Positions 33,546 through 44,847 of a stretch of 64,000 bases of DNA are shown here, in pieces. A program made the translations under genes and the position numbers. The notes below the pieces were generated by a model. It saw only the letters and a list, made by a program, of their open reading frames with translations. It made no database searches and was not told where the DNA came from. How positions within the stretch are numbered: the stretch's first letter is position 1; each line of letters opens with the position of its first letter. The DNA lies in contig CM066738.1 of the NCBI GenBank assembly GCA_033961575.1, forward strand, positions 72,463,478 to 72,527,477. The letters run 5' to 3'. The stretch comes from Aselliscus stoliczkanus (taxonomy: Eukaryota; Chordata; Mammalia; Chiroptera; Hipposideridae).

Positions 33546-34875
33546 CAATACAAAATACAAATGTGAGCAGAGTTGGCTGTTTGCATGTTTGTGAGGGACA
33601 TGGACAAGGAAACAATTTCTAACACAATTCAGGGTGTTTTTCCCTACAAGTGCAGACTGTTCCAAAAGGTGTTAGGGCATTTGGGAGGGATTTAACCAAT
33701 GGCTAGCATCCCTGCTTCCCCCACCTCGAGCTGTAGATCAGTGCCAGCTCTGTGCATGAAGCATTATTCATACTGTCTCTTTACACAGCAGTTAACCTTA
33801 CTTGTCACTGCTTCCGGTGGGAGATCAAGAGCATTGAAATTATGGAGGTGGCACAATAAATCATGGTCACTTCTTGACATGGCCAGACAAAGCAGCTGGA
33901 AAGAGCCTCACCACAATGTCAGCTCAAAGTTGAAATGCAAAGTTTTAACATCTTAATTTCTCTCTTTTTTTATTGTCATCTGGATTTTTCCTCCTTCCCC
34001 CATGACTCAAATGATTGAATAGGAGATTGATGTTGGCTGCTTGGTGGATTAATTCACCATTTGTGGTTTGCTTTCTTTCTTTTTTTTTTCTCCAAATGTG
34101 AACATTGTGACTTACAAATGAAATAATGGAGCAAACTTCACTTGAGATAGTGAAAAAACTGTTTTTATCCATGAAATCTCAAATTTTAGTCTCTTGCTTT
34201 CTAAACACAAATTCTCTTAGACTCTCTCCTCAGGACCTAGCTGGGCACCTGGGACATAGCAGGAAATTATCAAGGGTTTGGGAAATGAATGGGTGGCAGT
34301 GCTGACCTACAAGCTCCCTCTTGCTTGCTTTTGTTTCTCCTGTTCTTTACTGAGATCTCTTCAACTGACCCTTTAAGTGTCTTCTACATATCAACTGGTT
34401 AAACAGAAGAATTGCCTTCTTGGTTTAGTTGTTTTCCTATCCAACTTGGACCCAAAAGCCTATATGACTTTACATATGTCCCCTTATGAGGGCTTAGAAT
34501 CCTGACTCATATCCATTCTGTTGCCTGGTTTCTTGACTCCTAATACTGGACAATTGGATTTATGAAAGCTATAAATCTCTCCCCAGAAAAATACAGACAC
34601 ATGGAGCACAAAAAGCTTGGCATAGAATTTTTAGGGGGACATTTTAGAAGCTCATTCATGGATCCAAGATAAAGACCATGGCTTTTGTAATTGTCTGTTT
34701 AATTATTGATAGTCACTGCTGGGCTCTCTTCTCCTTGAGGGCAGGGAACAGGTCTTTCTCAACCCCTATTCAGTTCTTAACATGCTACAATATGGCTTCT
34801 CACCACCAACCCCTTGAAACTACTCTGCAGAAGGGCTCTAAAGGCCACCTAACTGCTAAATCCTGTATCCGATCC
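33546..34875. other. Unrecognised sequence
   Basis: No gene was recognised. The motif 'tctccttgagggcagggaacaggtctttctc' near 34730 resembles text found in old mammalian repeats but is too short to assign. Confidence 0.4.
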
Positions 34876-34879
34876 TCAG

Positions 34880-35200
34880 CTACTTGAAGGCTTGGCAGCA
34901 TTTGATATTATTGTCTTCTCTTCTTCCAGCTTTTATTTTCTTTTTACTTTTCCAACACCATTCTTGGGCTCTTCCTTCTTCATTTCTTTCCTGGCTTCTC
35001 TTTGTCTGCTCTACCTTAAATGCGTGTCTTCCTAAAAGCTCTAATCCTAGTCCCCTTTCCTCACACTCTACATCCTCTTTCTGAGGAATCTCATCTCCAT
35101 TCATGATTTCAGCCACTACTGTACACTGGTGACATCCAAATGCATATCGCAGCCCTGATGTCTCTCCTGTACATTCCCCATCTTTCTCTTAATCTGCCAG
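34880..35200 (+). mobile_element. L2 LINE ORF2 fragment, sense
   Basis: 'gcatttgatattattg' (cf. 'gcatttgacactgttga'), 'cactctacatcctctttctgaggaatctcatctcc', 'atgatttcagccactactgtacactggtgacatccaaatgcatatc' follow the L2 reverse-transcriptase region around its YADD motif. Here that motif is degraded. No open frame remains. Confidence 0.7.
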
Positions 35201-36920
35201 TGGGATGGTCCACTGAGATCTTCTATGGAAGGTTACATTCAACATACGCATTATAGGGAGAATAATTATTCTTCACTTCTTTTGTTTTCTTCAGGTGGGG
35301 AGTCATAATCATTAGCTAACACTACTAGCCTCTTTCATACCTCTCTACTTCGGAGAGGATAAACCTCCCTGACTGGTGAGATGCTATCAGACAGCATGTA
35401 TTCCCGATTGTTCTTGATCAACAGGAAGTTTGGGGCAAAGGCTTGGAAGGTATCAGAGGAACCAAAGAGTACTCAGTCCTCTCTAGGTGGGAAGGAGAGT
35501 CTAATTCAGTGGCTCCATGTTAGAAAGTCCAGTGGCTTACAGGTGTGCACTCTGTTCTATAATATCAATTTTATTTGAAACAAAGGGGACATTTTGATCT
35601 ATTTGCTTCACTTTTTTGTTGTATTTCTTAATTGGTTCAGAACTCCAGGCTTGGACAGGCATATATTTGGCTGGGGAAGGGGAGGGAAATTAGGACTTTT
35701 AGGGCTAAAGTTATCCCAAACTTAATTCATTATGTTCTCATGCTTTGTCTCTGGAATCTGCTTCTCCTCTCGTTTCATCTTTCTCAATGCCAGACCTCTT
35801 TTTTTTTTTTTCTCTCAGTGGTCTTTCTAGAACTTAGCTATCTGCAAGAAATATTTCCTGAAAACACCCTGAGCTGTGTTAATGGAAAACTAGGGAGATT
35901 TAGTCCAGTTTGCCTGTTCAGTCTCAAGAGTACAAAGGAACAAACACATGGCTTCTTTTGAGACCTATGAAGAGAGGAAAAGAAAGATGTCAGTTATGAC
36001 TGTGACCTGTGATTAACTGAGTGAAATTCCTCTAGGTTCTGTGAAGTGGTCCAAAGGAAGTTGGAAACAGAGATCTTGCTCTCATAAAGTTTAGCATTTA
36101 AGTAGGAGGACTGCATAAACAAAACATGTATGAAACCATAAATAATACTAAAATATTGAGATATACTGGAGATCTACAGGAAGGATTTCAAACTGAAATG
36201 AGAGTGTTGGCACGATTGGATGGAGTGGGAAGGCTGAACATGTGTTAGCGCTTAGCACCCATTAACTATTGTTATTATCATTCATGGATGAGATGAATGT
36301 GTAGTTGCAGATCAGGAGACCTGACAGAAGCTTGCCTCTGATGTCCAAACAAATTTCTTTGTACCCCAAGACTTCTTAGTTTGAGACTGCTTCTGTGCTG
36401 TTTTAGTTACCTGGGTTGGCTTACTATATAGATATGGACCTGGTTTCTGTTTTGTTTAATTCTTTTCCAAGCTTTCTATACATCCTCACCTAATTCCAGC
36501 ATGTATGAACTCAGTCCATAAACAATAAAAGGTATCACATTCTGTATTTCCTTTAAATTAATATAAATCTGCAGCTAAGCCCTTATTCCACAGGATGCCT
36601 AGAAACTCAGTTTTGGTTATGCTCCCAGCCCTGAATTGTGCTATGGATTTGGGACTCACAGCTGGGTCATCAGAGAAGACCATCTGGTCAACATTCACCA
36701 CTCTATTCCTCTGACCGCAGAGACTCTTAGTATCCTGGTCATTCAGACTGAGAGGCTCTGTTACTTGAATGGAGTGCGTAGAGCAGAGGAATCCTGGAGG
36801 GGATTGAGGAATTGCTGGCTTAGGTCTGTCCTCTCTCGTTATCCCTCAGAGAGACTCCTTCTAGGTCTTATTACCTTCCTGATTTGATGACTCACACAGC
36901 TCTCGCTCCGTTTCCAAAAA
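35201..36920. other. Unrecognised sequence
   Basis: No gene, RNA or repeat family was assigned. Frames at 35632-35961 and 36636-36887 have no motif. Confidence 0.4.
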
Positions 36921-36924
36921 TATA

Positions 36925-37107
36925 TTTCTCTGTGTTATGTGTCCCCCCAAACCCCCCCAATTCCATACGTTGAAGTCCTAACCTCTAGCACATGAGAATG
37001 TGAATTTGGAGATAGGGCCTTTAAAGAGGTAACTAAGTTAAAATGACATGATTAGGGAGGGCCCTAATCCAATATGACTGGTGTCTTTATAAGACATGGA
37101 GGTTAGG

Positions 37108-37153
<46 letters not shown>

Positions 37154-37345
37154 CCATGTGAAGTCACAGAGGAGAAGGCTGCTATCCACAAGCCAAGGAG
37201 GGAGATCTCAGAAGAACCAACCCTGCTGACACCCTAAATTTGGATTTCAAGCCTCCAGAACTGTGAGAAAATAAATTTCTGTTGTGTCTGTTGTTTAAGT
37301 CCCCTAGTCCGGTCCTATGTTATGGCAGTCCTAGCAGACTACTAT
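36925..37345 (+). mobile_element. MLT1A/B-type ERVL-MaLR LTR with (CA)n
   Basis: 'gtgttatgtgtccccccaaa', 'attccatacgttgaagtcctaacc', 'gaatttggagatagggcctttaaagaggt', 'ggccctaatccaatatgactggtgtctttataag', (CA)n at 37109-37151, 'accatgtgaagtcacagaggagaagg' and 'agcctccagaactgtgagaaaataaatttctgttgt' match MLT1 LTR order closely. Solo LTR; the terminal TG...CA context is blurred. Confidence 0.9.
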
Positions 37346-40300
37346 ACGTTGTATCTTCTTTTTCTCCTTGATCAGCTCAGGTGTTTATAAAGGAAGGAAA
37401 AACCTTTGGCTTTCAGTAGCTTCTGTGATTCGTCTCAAATTTCTGTGGCAGGAAAATAGTAAGGACATTGCTATTTGGAAGGAATGGCAGAGTGGGGGAG
37501 AAGAGGCGAATGCAGTGAGACCCAGGCAAATTGGTGTCTCCATAAATTACCCTTCTAGAGTCTGCTGTTTCCACACCTTTGTTTTTCCACTCCTGCCTTT
37601 TCTTCTTCACCCATCCTTATTAAGCACCCATTTGCCTGGTACAAAGTTCTAGACGTATTAGTCTCCTTGAACTGAATCACACGGGGAGAATTGGAAAATT
37701 TGGGGGCAATGACATTCTAGACCCCAAGATGACTTCTGACCACACTTTGTTTCAGGAGACAAGTGGAGTTTTAGAGGAATTTTCTGGAATACGGTTAGTC
37801 AAAGTTTATTTCATAGAGACATCCTCAATATTTATTGAGGCTCTGGCCAAGCTGTTAACCAAGTGAGCCAATTGATTGCTAAGCCCAGTTTCCACATTCA
37901 TATTAAAGGTCAATTGGAAAAGGAAGGATTTTCAAGTAGTTTATAGCCCACTTTATTTTCATTCCTTTCTACCACACCATGATTTTGGTAATTCTAATAC
38001 TCTGATGGGGTTGGGGTGGGGGAGTAATGGTTGCCTAACAATATTAAAATTACAGTCACTGATAAACTGTGACCAGTTCTTGGGTTTTTTCAAGAGCTGG
38101 GAATATTAAGATGTCATTAAATATTTTATCTCCCTTCCTTCATGCTACGACTTTAATGTTGTATTCAAAGATCATTATTCAGTAATGCTGGCAAGCCTCC
38201 TCTCCTTTGAAGCCATTCTTTACAAGAACATGTAATATTCATTATTACTCTTTGCTGCCTGATATTTTCCATGAATATACACCCCCCGAACAAAAAAGGA
38301 GGTTTTACTGAGAATAAACCATTTTAGGTAGGACATATGTATCATAGACAATTATAAATAAAAACAATCCAGATTTGCCACAATTTCCCATGGAAATTTT
38401 AGAGCAAAATGTGTTTTTGCTCTAAAATGTGTTTTAGGGTTGGTGCTCTGAGGTTATATACATATACGACTTTGCAAGAGTGGGTCTATGCGGTAGCTAT
38501 GTCTTCATCTCTATAATAGGATAATTCGGGAGCAGGTTGCAGAAAGAGAAGGAGGCATGCAACAAAACTGTGAGAGGCTAAGAGTAAGAAAGAAAAATGT
38601 TTGCAGAGCTATGAGTCACTGGATGGTGTCTTCAAGTTTCCCTCTCTAGAGATTATTTTTAACAATGAGACCATCCATGTCCTACTGGGAAGGCTTAAGT
38701 GTGCTTTGCCAAAGGTTAAAAAGATGGGGGAAAAAATGAATTCAGGTGCCCTGGAGGTCCTTGTCTGATACAGACTCTGGAGTACACAGCCCCGGATGGA
38801 TTACTCTCAGGATTTGACAACCAACAGAGTCACTCTTGAACAGTTTGCTTTCTGTCTCACAACTGATGGTCTTTCTGCCATTGATACCATTACTAGGAAG
38901 CTTGAAGTCACTCTCTGGGCTCCCCTCTCGCAACTAGACGGGTCCCAAGCTACCCAGGTCTGCCTTCTGATGTCACTTCTGGCTTTCACCAACTTCCTAC
39001 CCTCAATTACCTTTGCCCTGATTCCCTCACCTATTTTATTCTTTTGTAATGTATATAGTTTTGTTAAGTTGGCCTGAGATCCTTTGTGGATTGAAGTGAG
39101 GGTAAATATAGGCAAAGAAAGAAAATGAATTATGGAGTTTTCATTGTGTCTGACAGTTCTGTGTAATAGGATATTGGGAGTTTGGCCGAGAGGGACTTCT
39201 CTTTCCAAAGTGGTTTGTATTTTGCACTCATTAGACACTTGTAGCTATTTTTGGACACTAAAATTGGGACACATGTTCTGAGGTAGGGTCTGACACAATG
39301 ACAACAGGACAGAATTTTTGTAATAGGCCTGCTAACTAGAGGATGAATGGTCATAATATCTATAGATTAAATAATACATAAAGAGCAAAGGAGAAGCCGG
39401 AGAAGCAAGAGAAAAGAACATAAATTTCTACAAAACTTGAAAGAATTTAAGTTTTATTTGACCAGTTATAGATAAAGTAATTTTACAATTCATAACATTA
39501 AACTGAGACTTAGAATTTTTTTTAACCAAGACTGAAACCTATCTTTTGGATTAGGAGAATTTAATAATTTATAAAATAAAAGACTATCATGTTTTCCTCC
39601 TTTTCCGTGCCAATAAAGAGCACGTTTTGAGATGTATTTTATATCTGTTCCTTAAACTATCAGATCTGATCTGAAATCCTTCTTGACTGCTCATTCTCCT
39701 TTTAAGAACAGATGGCTCCATGACAAATACACTATCCCCTGAATGATATCAATGGGATTTTAACTCATACCATGGCAAAGAGGTTGGTTTTGGCTAGCTG
39801 TTGGTGACTTGGCATTTCAGTTCTAGTTCTGAATTTTATGATACACCAGTGTTTTTTTTTTTTCTTTGCTTTTAACTTAGAACAGAGGTAGAGCTGAGCC
39901 TTTCACTACTCTCCCAAGAGGCTCACTGCTGTCAGCCTGCATTCCAGTGCACTGTCTCACAGCCTCTCCTGAGGTTTCTGGAGTTAATGAAGTCAATCAA
40001 AATCTCTGAGCAAAATAGTCTCAGTCCCTGGAGGTAGAGTATGCCATGTGGGATGATGCCCAGATAGGAAACCATGATTACATGTCCCAAGGGCACAAAT
40101 ATTCGCTCAGGGTCTGAGGTAGGGCCGGTGTGAAAACCTTACTTCTAAAATGTAAGAGGCTTTGTGTGCGCTTTGTGGAAATGCAGTCCTCTATCCTCAG
40201 TAATGTTTTAGGCAGCACATTGGCAATACAAAACATTTGAATAAAAGCAGTGATGGTATTAGTCACAATCCAGCCCATATCTGAATCTTTAGGATGTGTG

Positions 40301-40985
40301 TGCATGAAGTGCATGCTAAAATACACTTAATCTAATCACCACCAGAGACTGAGAGGCATGTGCTTATATAAATGTCAAGGTGGGACACAATTCAGCTGAT
40401 CTCTGGGATTTATCGCTATTGCCAGGCTCCCTCTTTATTGGATCTGGTGAAGCAAATGAAATGCGTCTCTGGTTCTAAACCAGGTAAGAGCAGGAGAGTA
40501 GGATCTGTGAGTTTCTCCTTTGGATACAATAATTGTGCAGTCAGCCCTAATTTCAGGAGGCTGCAAGGTCCACTGTGTGCAGTGCTAGGGAACAACATAA
40601 AGGAACCAAGGTCAAGTTATCTTGGTCTAACTATTATCTATTAGGTCATGGTCGTCTCCTTGACAACGTTATTAGATGTGTGAGAGGTAGTGGAGCAGAG
40701 GTTAGTTAAAACACAAAAATAAAATCGTACTTAAATATTAGAAAGGAGAATCTAAATATTATTGGGGAGAACTCTCTTTGTGTACACCTGGCTGGCCCTG
40801 GTCGTTATTCTCAGCCACGTGAGAGCTGAACATCCAATTTACTGCATTTGAGATGCTTAGATAAGGAGATCTCATATAGAAATAACAGGGCCTATGGTAA
40901 AGAAGATAGCTGTTGACTACATGTCAGGAAAATCAGGGCTCCATTATGCCTGCCCTTTGGGCTTTGAGAGTATCTTGAAGACTAG
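37346..40985. other. Long stretch without recognised genes or confident repeats
   Basis: About 3.6 kb of AT-rich unique-looking sequence. Overlapping frames at 38796-39077 (+) and 38807-39238 (-) share no motif with a known family. A perfect hairpin lies at 38397-38427. Confidence 0.4.
38397..38427. repeat. Perfect 13-bp stem, 5-nt loop inverted repeat
   Basis: TTTTAGAGCAAAA at 38397-38409 is the exact reverse complement of TTTTGCTCTAAAA at 38415-38427, with a TGTGT loop. No T-run terminator or RNA gene context was seen. Confidence 0.9.
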
Positions 40986-40989
40986 TTCA

Positions 40990-41206
40990 GGACATCATTG
41001 TCAACTGGGGTGACTGCCTCACAGGGGACATTTGGCAATGTCTGGAGACATTTTTGATTGTCATATTTGGGAGGATGGGTGTTACTGACATCTAAAGAGT
41101 ACGGGCCAGGGACGCTAATAAACATCCTACAAAACAAAGGACAGCCCCTCACAACAGAAAATTATCTGCCCTAAAATGTCAATAGTGCTGAGGTTGAAAA
41201 ACTTTG
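40990..41206 (+). mobile_element. MER20 (hAT-Charlie) element
   Basis: 'ggggacatttggcaatgtctggagacatttttgattgtca', 'gcactgacatc'-like text, 'gggccagggacgctaataaacatcctac' and 'aaaatgtcaatagtgctgaggttgaaaaac' match MER20 across its length. Non-autonomous DNA transposon. Confidence 0.92.
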
Positions 41207-42290
41207 GTTTAGTGGAACACATATAGCATTTACTGAACTAAATGAATGAATAAAAATAAAAAGACAGACTTGTCTCATCTTTCTAAATAAATATAAGGTA
41301 TATGATAACGGGGATATTAGTATTTTAGATGTGCTGCAGAGACAAATTTTCAGTGGCACTGTTTCCACTATATCCTGAAATTGCACAGTGTACGTCACTT
41401 TTTAATGGCATGAAGTAAAGAAGTAAAAAAAAAAAGCTTACAGAGATTCTGTTTACAATATGAAATTAGATACATCCAAAATTTCAATTTGCAGCACCTT
41501 TGATTCTATGCCCCTTAAAATATATTTTTAGGAATAGTTACAGCTTGCTGTTCCAATCATGTCCATATTCATAAGAACATATTTCAACTTCCTCTATATG
41601 TAGACCCAGAAGGGAACATTTTTAGTGTGATGGAATATTGCATGCAGCAGTCGATGCCTTGAAAATGGATCATTTCATAAAGTGTTGGTGTAAATATTTT
41701 TGTTCAATACACTAAGTTTTGGTTGGCGGGTCCCCACACTCTTTTGCTTCTGCTGAGGCAAGCACATTTCTTCTCCTGGCTTTGCCTCTGTAGACACTGC
41801 TTGCAGCATAAACAATCTCTACGTAGCATGGTAAAGACTTACAATAACCACCAATTCCTTCTCATCATAGTTATAGGCTAAAAATTCGTTCCCTTCATAT
41901 GTAACCATCTTGTAGAACTGACTTCTAACATGAAATACCTTTTTTTTTCTTTTTCATGTAGTTTAATCTTGCATTTTGGTTTTAAGAGAAATTATTTCTA
42001 ATTAGCAATGACTGCTCTGCAGTGTACACCAGGTATGCATTTACATGGTTGCTGGTATTATGTTTTGATCAGACAGAGTTAAAACTTTAGTTATTATTAT
42101 TATTATTTGTTAAGAGTCTAGTACCTTTAATCCTGAAGGTTATGCTGGTGTGAAGTCAACCTGGAAAACTCTGAGGTGACTAGTGTTCCTTAAGACCTTT
42201 TGTGGAGAACAGCATAACTGTGTTTGCCTTTTGCCTAATGATGTCCAATAGGGCTCCAATTCTCATGAGACAGGGCCAATTAAATGACTC
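41207..42290. other. Unrecognised AT-rich sequence
   Basis: No gene or confident repeat was recognised. Confidence 0.4.
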
Positions 42291-42294
42291 AAAC

Positions 42295-42530
42295 AAGGAA
42301 ACAGCAGAGCATAGTGATTAAAATGACTGGTTTTGGAATTGTGGCTCTAGCATGCAGTAAATTATGTAGATATTAAGCAAGTTACCTAGCATGCAGTAAA
42401 TTATGTGGATATTGAGCAAGTTACTTAATTTAAATGGTCCTCAAGTTCTTCATTTTTAGAATGGAGATCATAACATTGTATAAGCGGTCAGGAGGATTTA
42501 CCAGGGCCCAACAAATGGTAGTTTTGAGGA
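42295..42530 (-). mobile_element. MIR SINE, antisense, with internal tandem duplication
   Basis: 'agcatagtgattaaaatgactggttttggaattgtggctctagc' and 'gcaagttacttaatttaaatggtcctcaagttcttcatttttagaatggagatcataa' are the antisense MIR core. A 39-bp segment inside is duplicated (separate entry). Confidence 0.7.
42347..42424. repeat. 39-bp tandem duplication (two units)
   Basis: Unit 1 is at 42347-42385 and unit 2 at 42386-42424, both starting ctagcatgcagtaaattatg. They differ at two positions (a/g at gtagat/gtggat and attaag/attgag). Confidence 0.95.
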
Positions 42531-42701
42531 AATGAGAGATGCATACACCTTTTATTTGGTGACCTCTTCTCCATTATTTTCCTTCCTTACATTGATGAGA
42601 AATATTGATCATCAGTGAGAGCTGAGTACCAAGTCTTTCATAGTTCAATCTTCCATTCCCTATATCTATTAAGGAATTGGTCAATTTACTCTTGTTTCAC
42701 T

Positions 42702-43597
42702 TTTTTTTTTTCTGCAGAAAGCTTTACTGTTTCAATTTGGTCCACCGGCATGGGAGAGGGCTCCAGGTGGTTGGAAGGCTGCCTAGTGGTTACAGGAAGA
42801 GGCTCAGGCAGAAGCCCAACACCAGGGCGGTGCAGAGGGGCTCCCCAAAGGCCTCTGTGCTGCAAAGGCTTCTTGTCATGCTTGAAGGTGAGCCTTTTAA
42901 AGAGAGGGTTGCCCAGCCCAGCCTAGGGGCTGGCCAGGCTGGGGACGTTAATCAGGTGGTTGCCTATCTTTTAGATGAGTTTCACCTCCTCATCTGGGAA
43001 ATGGCTCATGAGAAAGTCAGAGATGGGGGTCTGTGCAGGCAGAACCCAGGGCATGCAGATTCCAAAGGCCTAGTTCAGGTTCTTCTCCAGGGCCATGGTG
43101 GCTTCCATGCCATTCTGAAGTTTACCACACTCATCTTGGGAAGACTTCTGCAGGTCCTGGAAGGGGATGTGGCCACCATGCTGGTTTTACATCTTCAAGT
43201 GACACTCAGTATTCTTGTGCTTCTTCTCGGCCAACTCTAGGAAGGAGTGGCCTAGACCTTCAAGCCACATCGTCATGGTCAAAATAGAAGCCCAAAGAGA
43301 GGTAGGTGTAGAAAGTCCACAGATGCAGGTTGATGAGGTGGTTGACTGTGGCCTCCACCTTAGTAGAATAATTCTAACGAAGTTGGGAGCTCATGATTGC
43401 TCTGCAATAAGGAGTTAAACTCAAAAATGGTGTTGGCTGGTCTCAGAGGCTGAGGATGGAGAGATGGTTCCAAAGGTTGCTACTGGAAAGGAGGTAGGAG
43501 GGTGGTTGGAGGCTGGAAGAAGGGTCATCCCTGGGTCTGTTTGATCCAAACACTGTTGAAGCAAGAGACAGATCCACCCGACCATGAAGGGCACTCC
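42702..43597 (-). pseudogene. FTL: Processed pseudogene of ferritin light chain
   Basis: Read on the minus strand, this is an intronless copy of ferritin light-chain mRNA, the iron-storage subunit. A methionine at 43394 begins MSSQLR, as in FTL, and [36 protein letters not shown] and a terminal TFKHD at about 42875 follow in order. It is dead. Stop codons replace expected residues at 43374-43376, 43187-43189, 43070-43072, 42971-42973 and 42923-42925. A one-base deletion near 43258-43264 shifts the frame. The normal stop after HD is also lost by a one-base deletion. The 3' UTR matches FTL ('gggcttctgcctgagcctct', 'ggaccaaattgaaacagtaaagc'), with the AATAAA signal mutated to AGTAAA, then poly(A) (T run 42702-42711 on plus). 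Imperfect 14-bp duplications lie at 42688-42701 and 43598-43611. The total length fits the full mRNA, including the 5' UTR. Confidence 0.96.
43537..43571 (-). other. Fossil iron-responsive element in the FTL pseudogene 5' UTR
   Basis: The minus strand reads ctgtctcttgcttcaacagt then gtttggatcaaacag. It holds a bulged C, a five-base upper stem TTCAA/TTGGA and the six-base loop CAGTGT (43550-43555 on plus). This is the IRE architecture that binds iron regulatory proteins in ferritin mRNAs. It shows that the retrocopied mRNA was nearly full length. There is no evidence that it is transcribed now. Confidence 0.9.
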
Positions 43598-43614
43598 ACC
43601 CTTGTTCCACTCTT

Positions 43615-44832
43615 TTGTTTGTTTTTGTTTTTTAAATTTTTTTCAATTACAGCTGACATTAAATATTATATTAGTTTCATGTGTACAGCATACTGGTTAG
43701 ACATTTATATAACTTATCAAGTGATCACCCCAATAAGTCTAGTATCCAGCAGGCACCATACATAGTTGTTACAATATTGCTGACTTTAACCCCTATGCTG
43801 TACTTTACATCACCTTGACTGTTTTGTAACTGCCAATTTATACTTCTTTCTTTTTTTAAAAAATTCTTTTATTGTGAAATAAACATTTTTTTTTTTTTTT
43901 TAGCTGAGCCATCCTGCCACCTATTGGCAGCTCAGTAGCTGTCAGCTTGGGCCCGGAATCCAACCAACAACACTATTGCTCCAGAGCTCCCACTCTTGAG
44001 CAAGCTCTTACCCAAGTGAGCCACTCGGCCGGCCCCTACATTTTTTTTTTTTATAAATTAGTTTCAGGTGTACAATGCAGTACAATAGTTATACTTTTTA
44101 CCCCTCAAAGTGACAACCCTCTTCCTCCAATTCGCCACCCCCCCACCCATATCATACATATCTACTACAATTCCCTTGACTCCATTCCACACTATATTCC
44201 ACATTCCATGACTATATATATATTCAATTACAGTTGGCATACAATATTATACAACATCAGCTTCAAGTGTAGAGTGCAGTGATCAAGTCTTTATTCCATC
44301 CATGAAGTGGTCTCCCTAATAAGATATATGACCATCTGACACCCTACAAGATATTTACAACATTATTAATTATATTCCCCAAACTGTCTTTCATAACCCT
44401 GTGGCAATATTGTAGTTACTGATTTATGCTGTCTAATCCCTTCCCATTCTCCTTCATCCCACCCCCCTCCCAACTAGCAACCATCAGTTTTTCCTCTATA
44501 TCTATGAGACTATTTCTGTTTACTTCGCTCATTCATTTAGTTTTTCAGATTCCACATATAAGTGAGATCATATGGTACTTGTCTTTCTCCGACTGACTTA
44601 TTTCACTTAACATTATAGTCTCTAGGTCCATCCATATCATTGTGATGGTACGATTTTGTTCTTCTTTATAGGGGAGTAATACTCCATTGTATAAATGTAC
44701 CACAGTTTCTTAATCCAGTTGTCTACTGATGGGCATTTCGGTTGTTTCCAAGTCTTGGCTATTGTAAATAGCGCTGCAATAAACATAGGGGTGCATGTAT
44801 TTTTTTGAATTAGCATCTTGGATTTCTCTGGG
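43615..44832 (-). mobile_element. 5'-truncated L1 insertion, antisense, with 15-bp perfect TSD
   Basis: The duplication ccttgttccactctt is exact at 43600-43614 and 44833-44847, so everything between looks like one insertion. From right to left: the end of L1 ORF2 (about 44832-44560), whose minus-strand frame 44843-44637 holds the C-terminal text PMFIAALFTIAKTWKQPKCP and IYTMEYYSPIKKN before a premature stop; then a 3' UTR ending at 'cctgaaactaat' and poly(A) (T run at about 44038-44053); then a second, different L1-3'-like segment (43640-43885) with its own A-rich end at 43615-43640. A SINE (43886-44036) interrupts it. The element is dead. Confidence 0.85.
43886..44036 (-). mobile_element. 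Ves-like SINE nested in the L1 poly(A)
   Basis: Minus orientation: ggggccggccgagtggctca, 'agagcttgctcaagagtgggagctctgg', 'ctgccaataggtggcaggatggctcagct' and poly(A). Related acattttttttt text lies on both sides (about 43884 and 44038), consistent with insertion into the T-rich (antisense poly(A)) tract of the L1. Confidence 0.85.
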
Positions 44833-44847
44833 CCTTGTTCCACTCTT

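Noticed and set aside
38807..39238. 143-codon minus frame
   Set aside because: No recognisable domain; lies in unassigned sequence with an equally open frame on the other strand.
42615..43287. Plus-strand frames of up to 187 codons
   Set aside because: They are antisense shadows of the FTL pseudogene, whose sense strand matches ferritin light chain.
43537..43571. Functional regulatory IRE
   Set aside because: It sits inside a disabled retrocopy with no sign of a promoter, so I annotate it as a fossil only.
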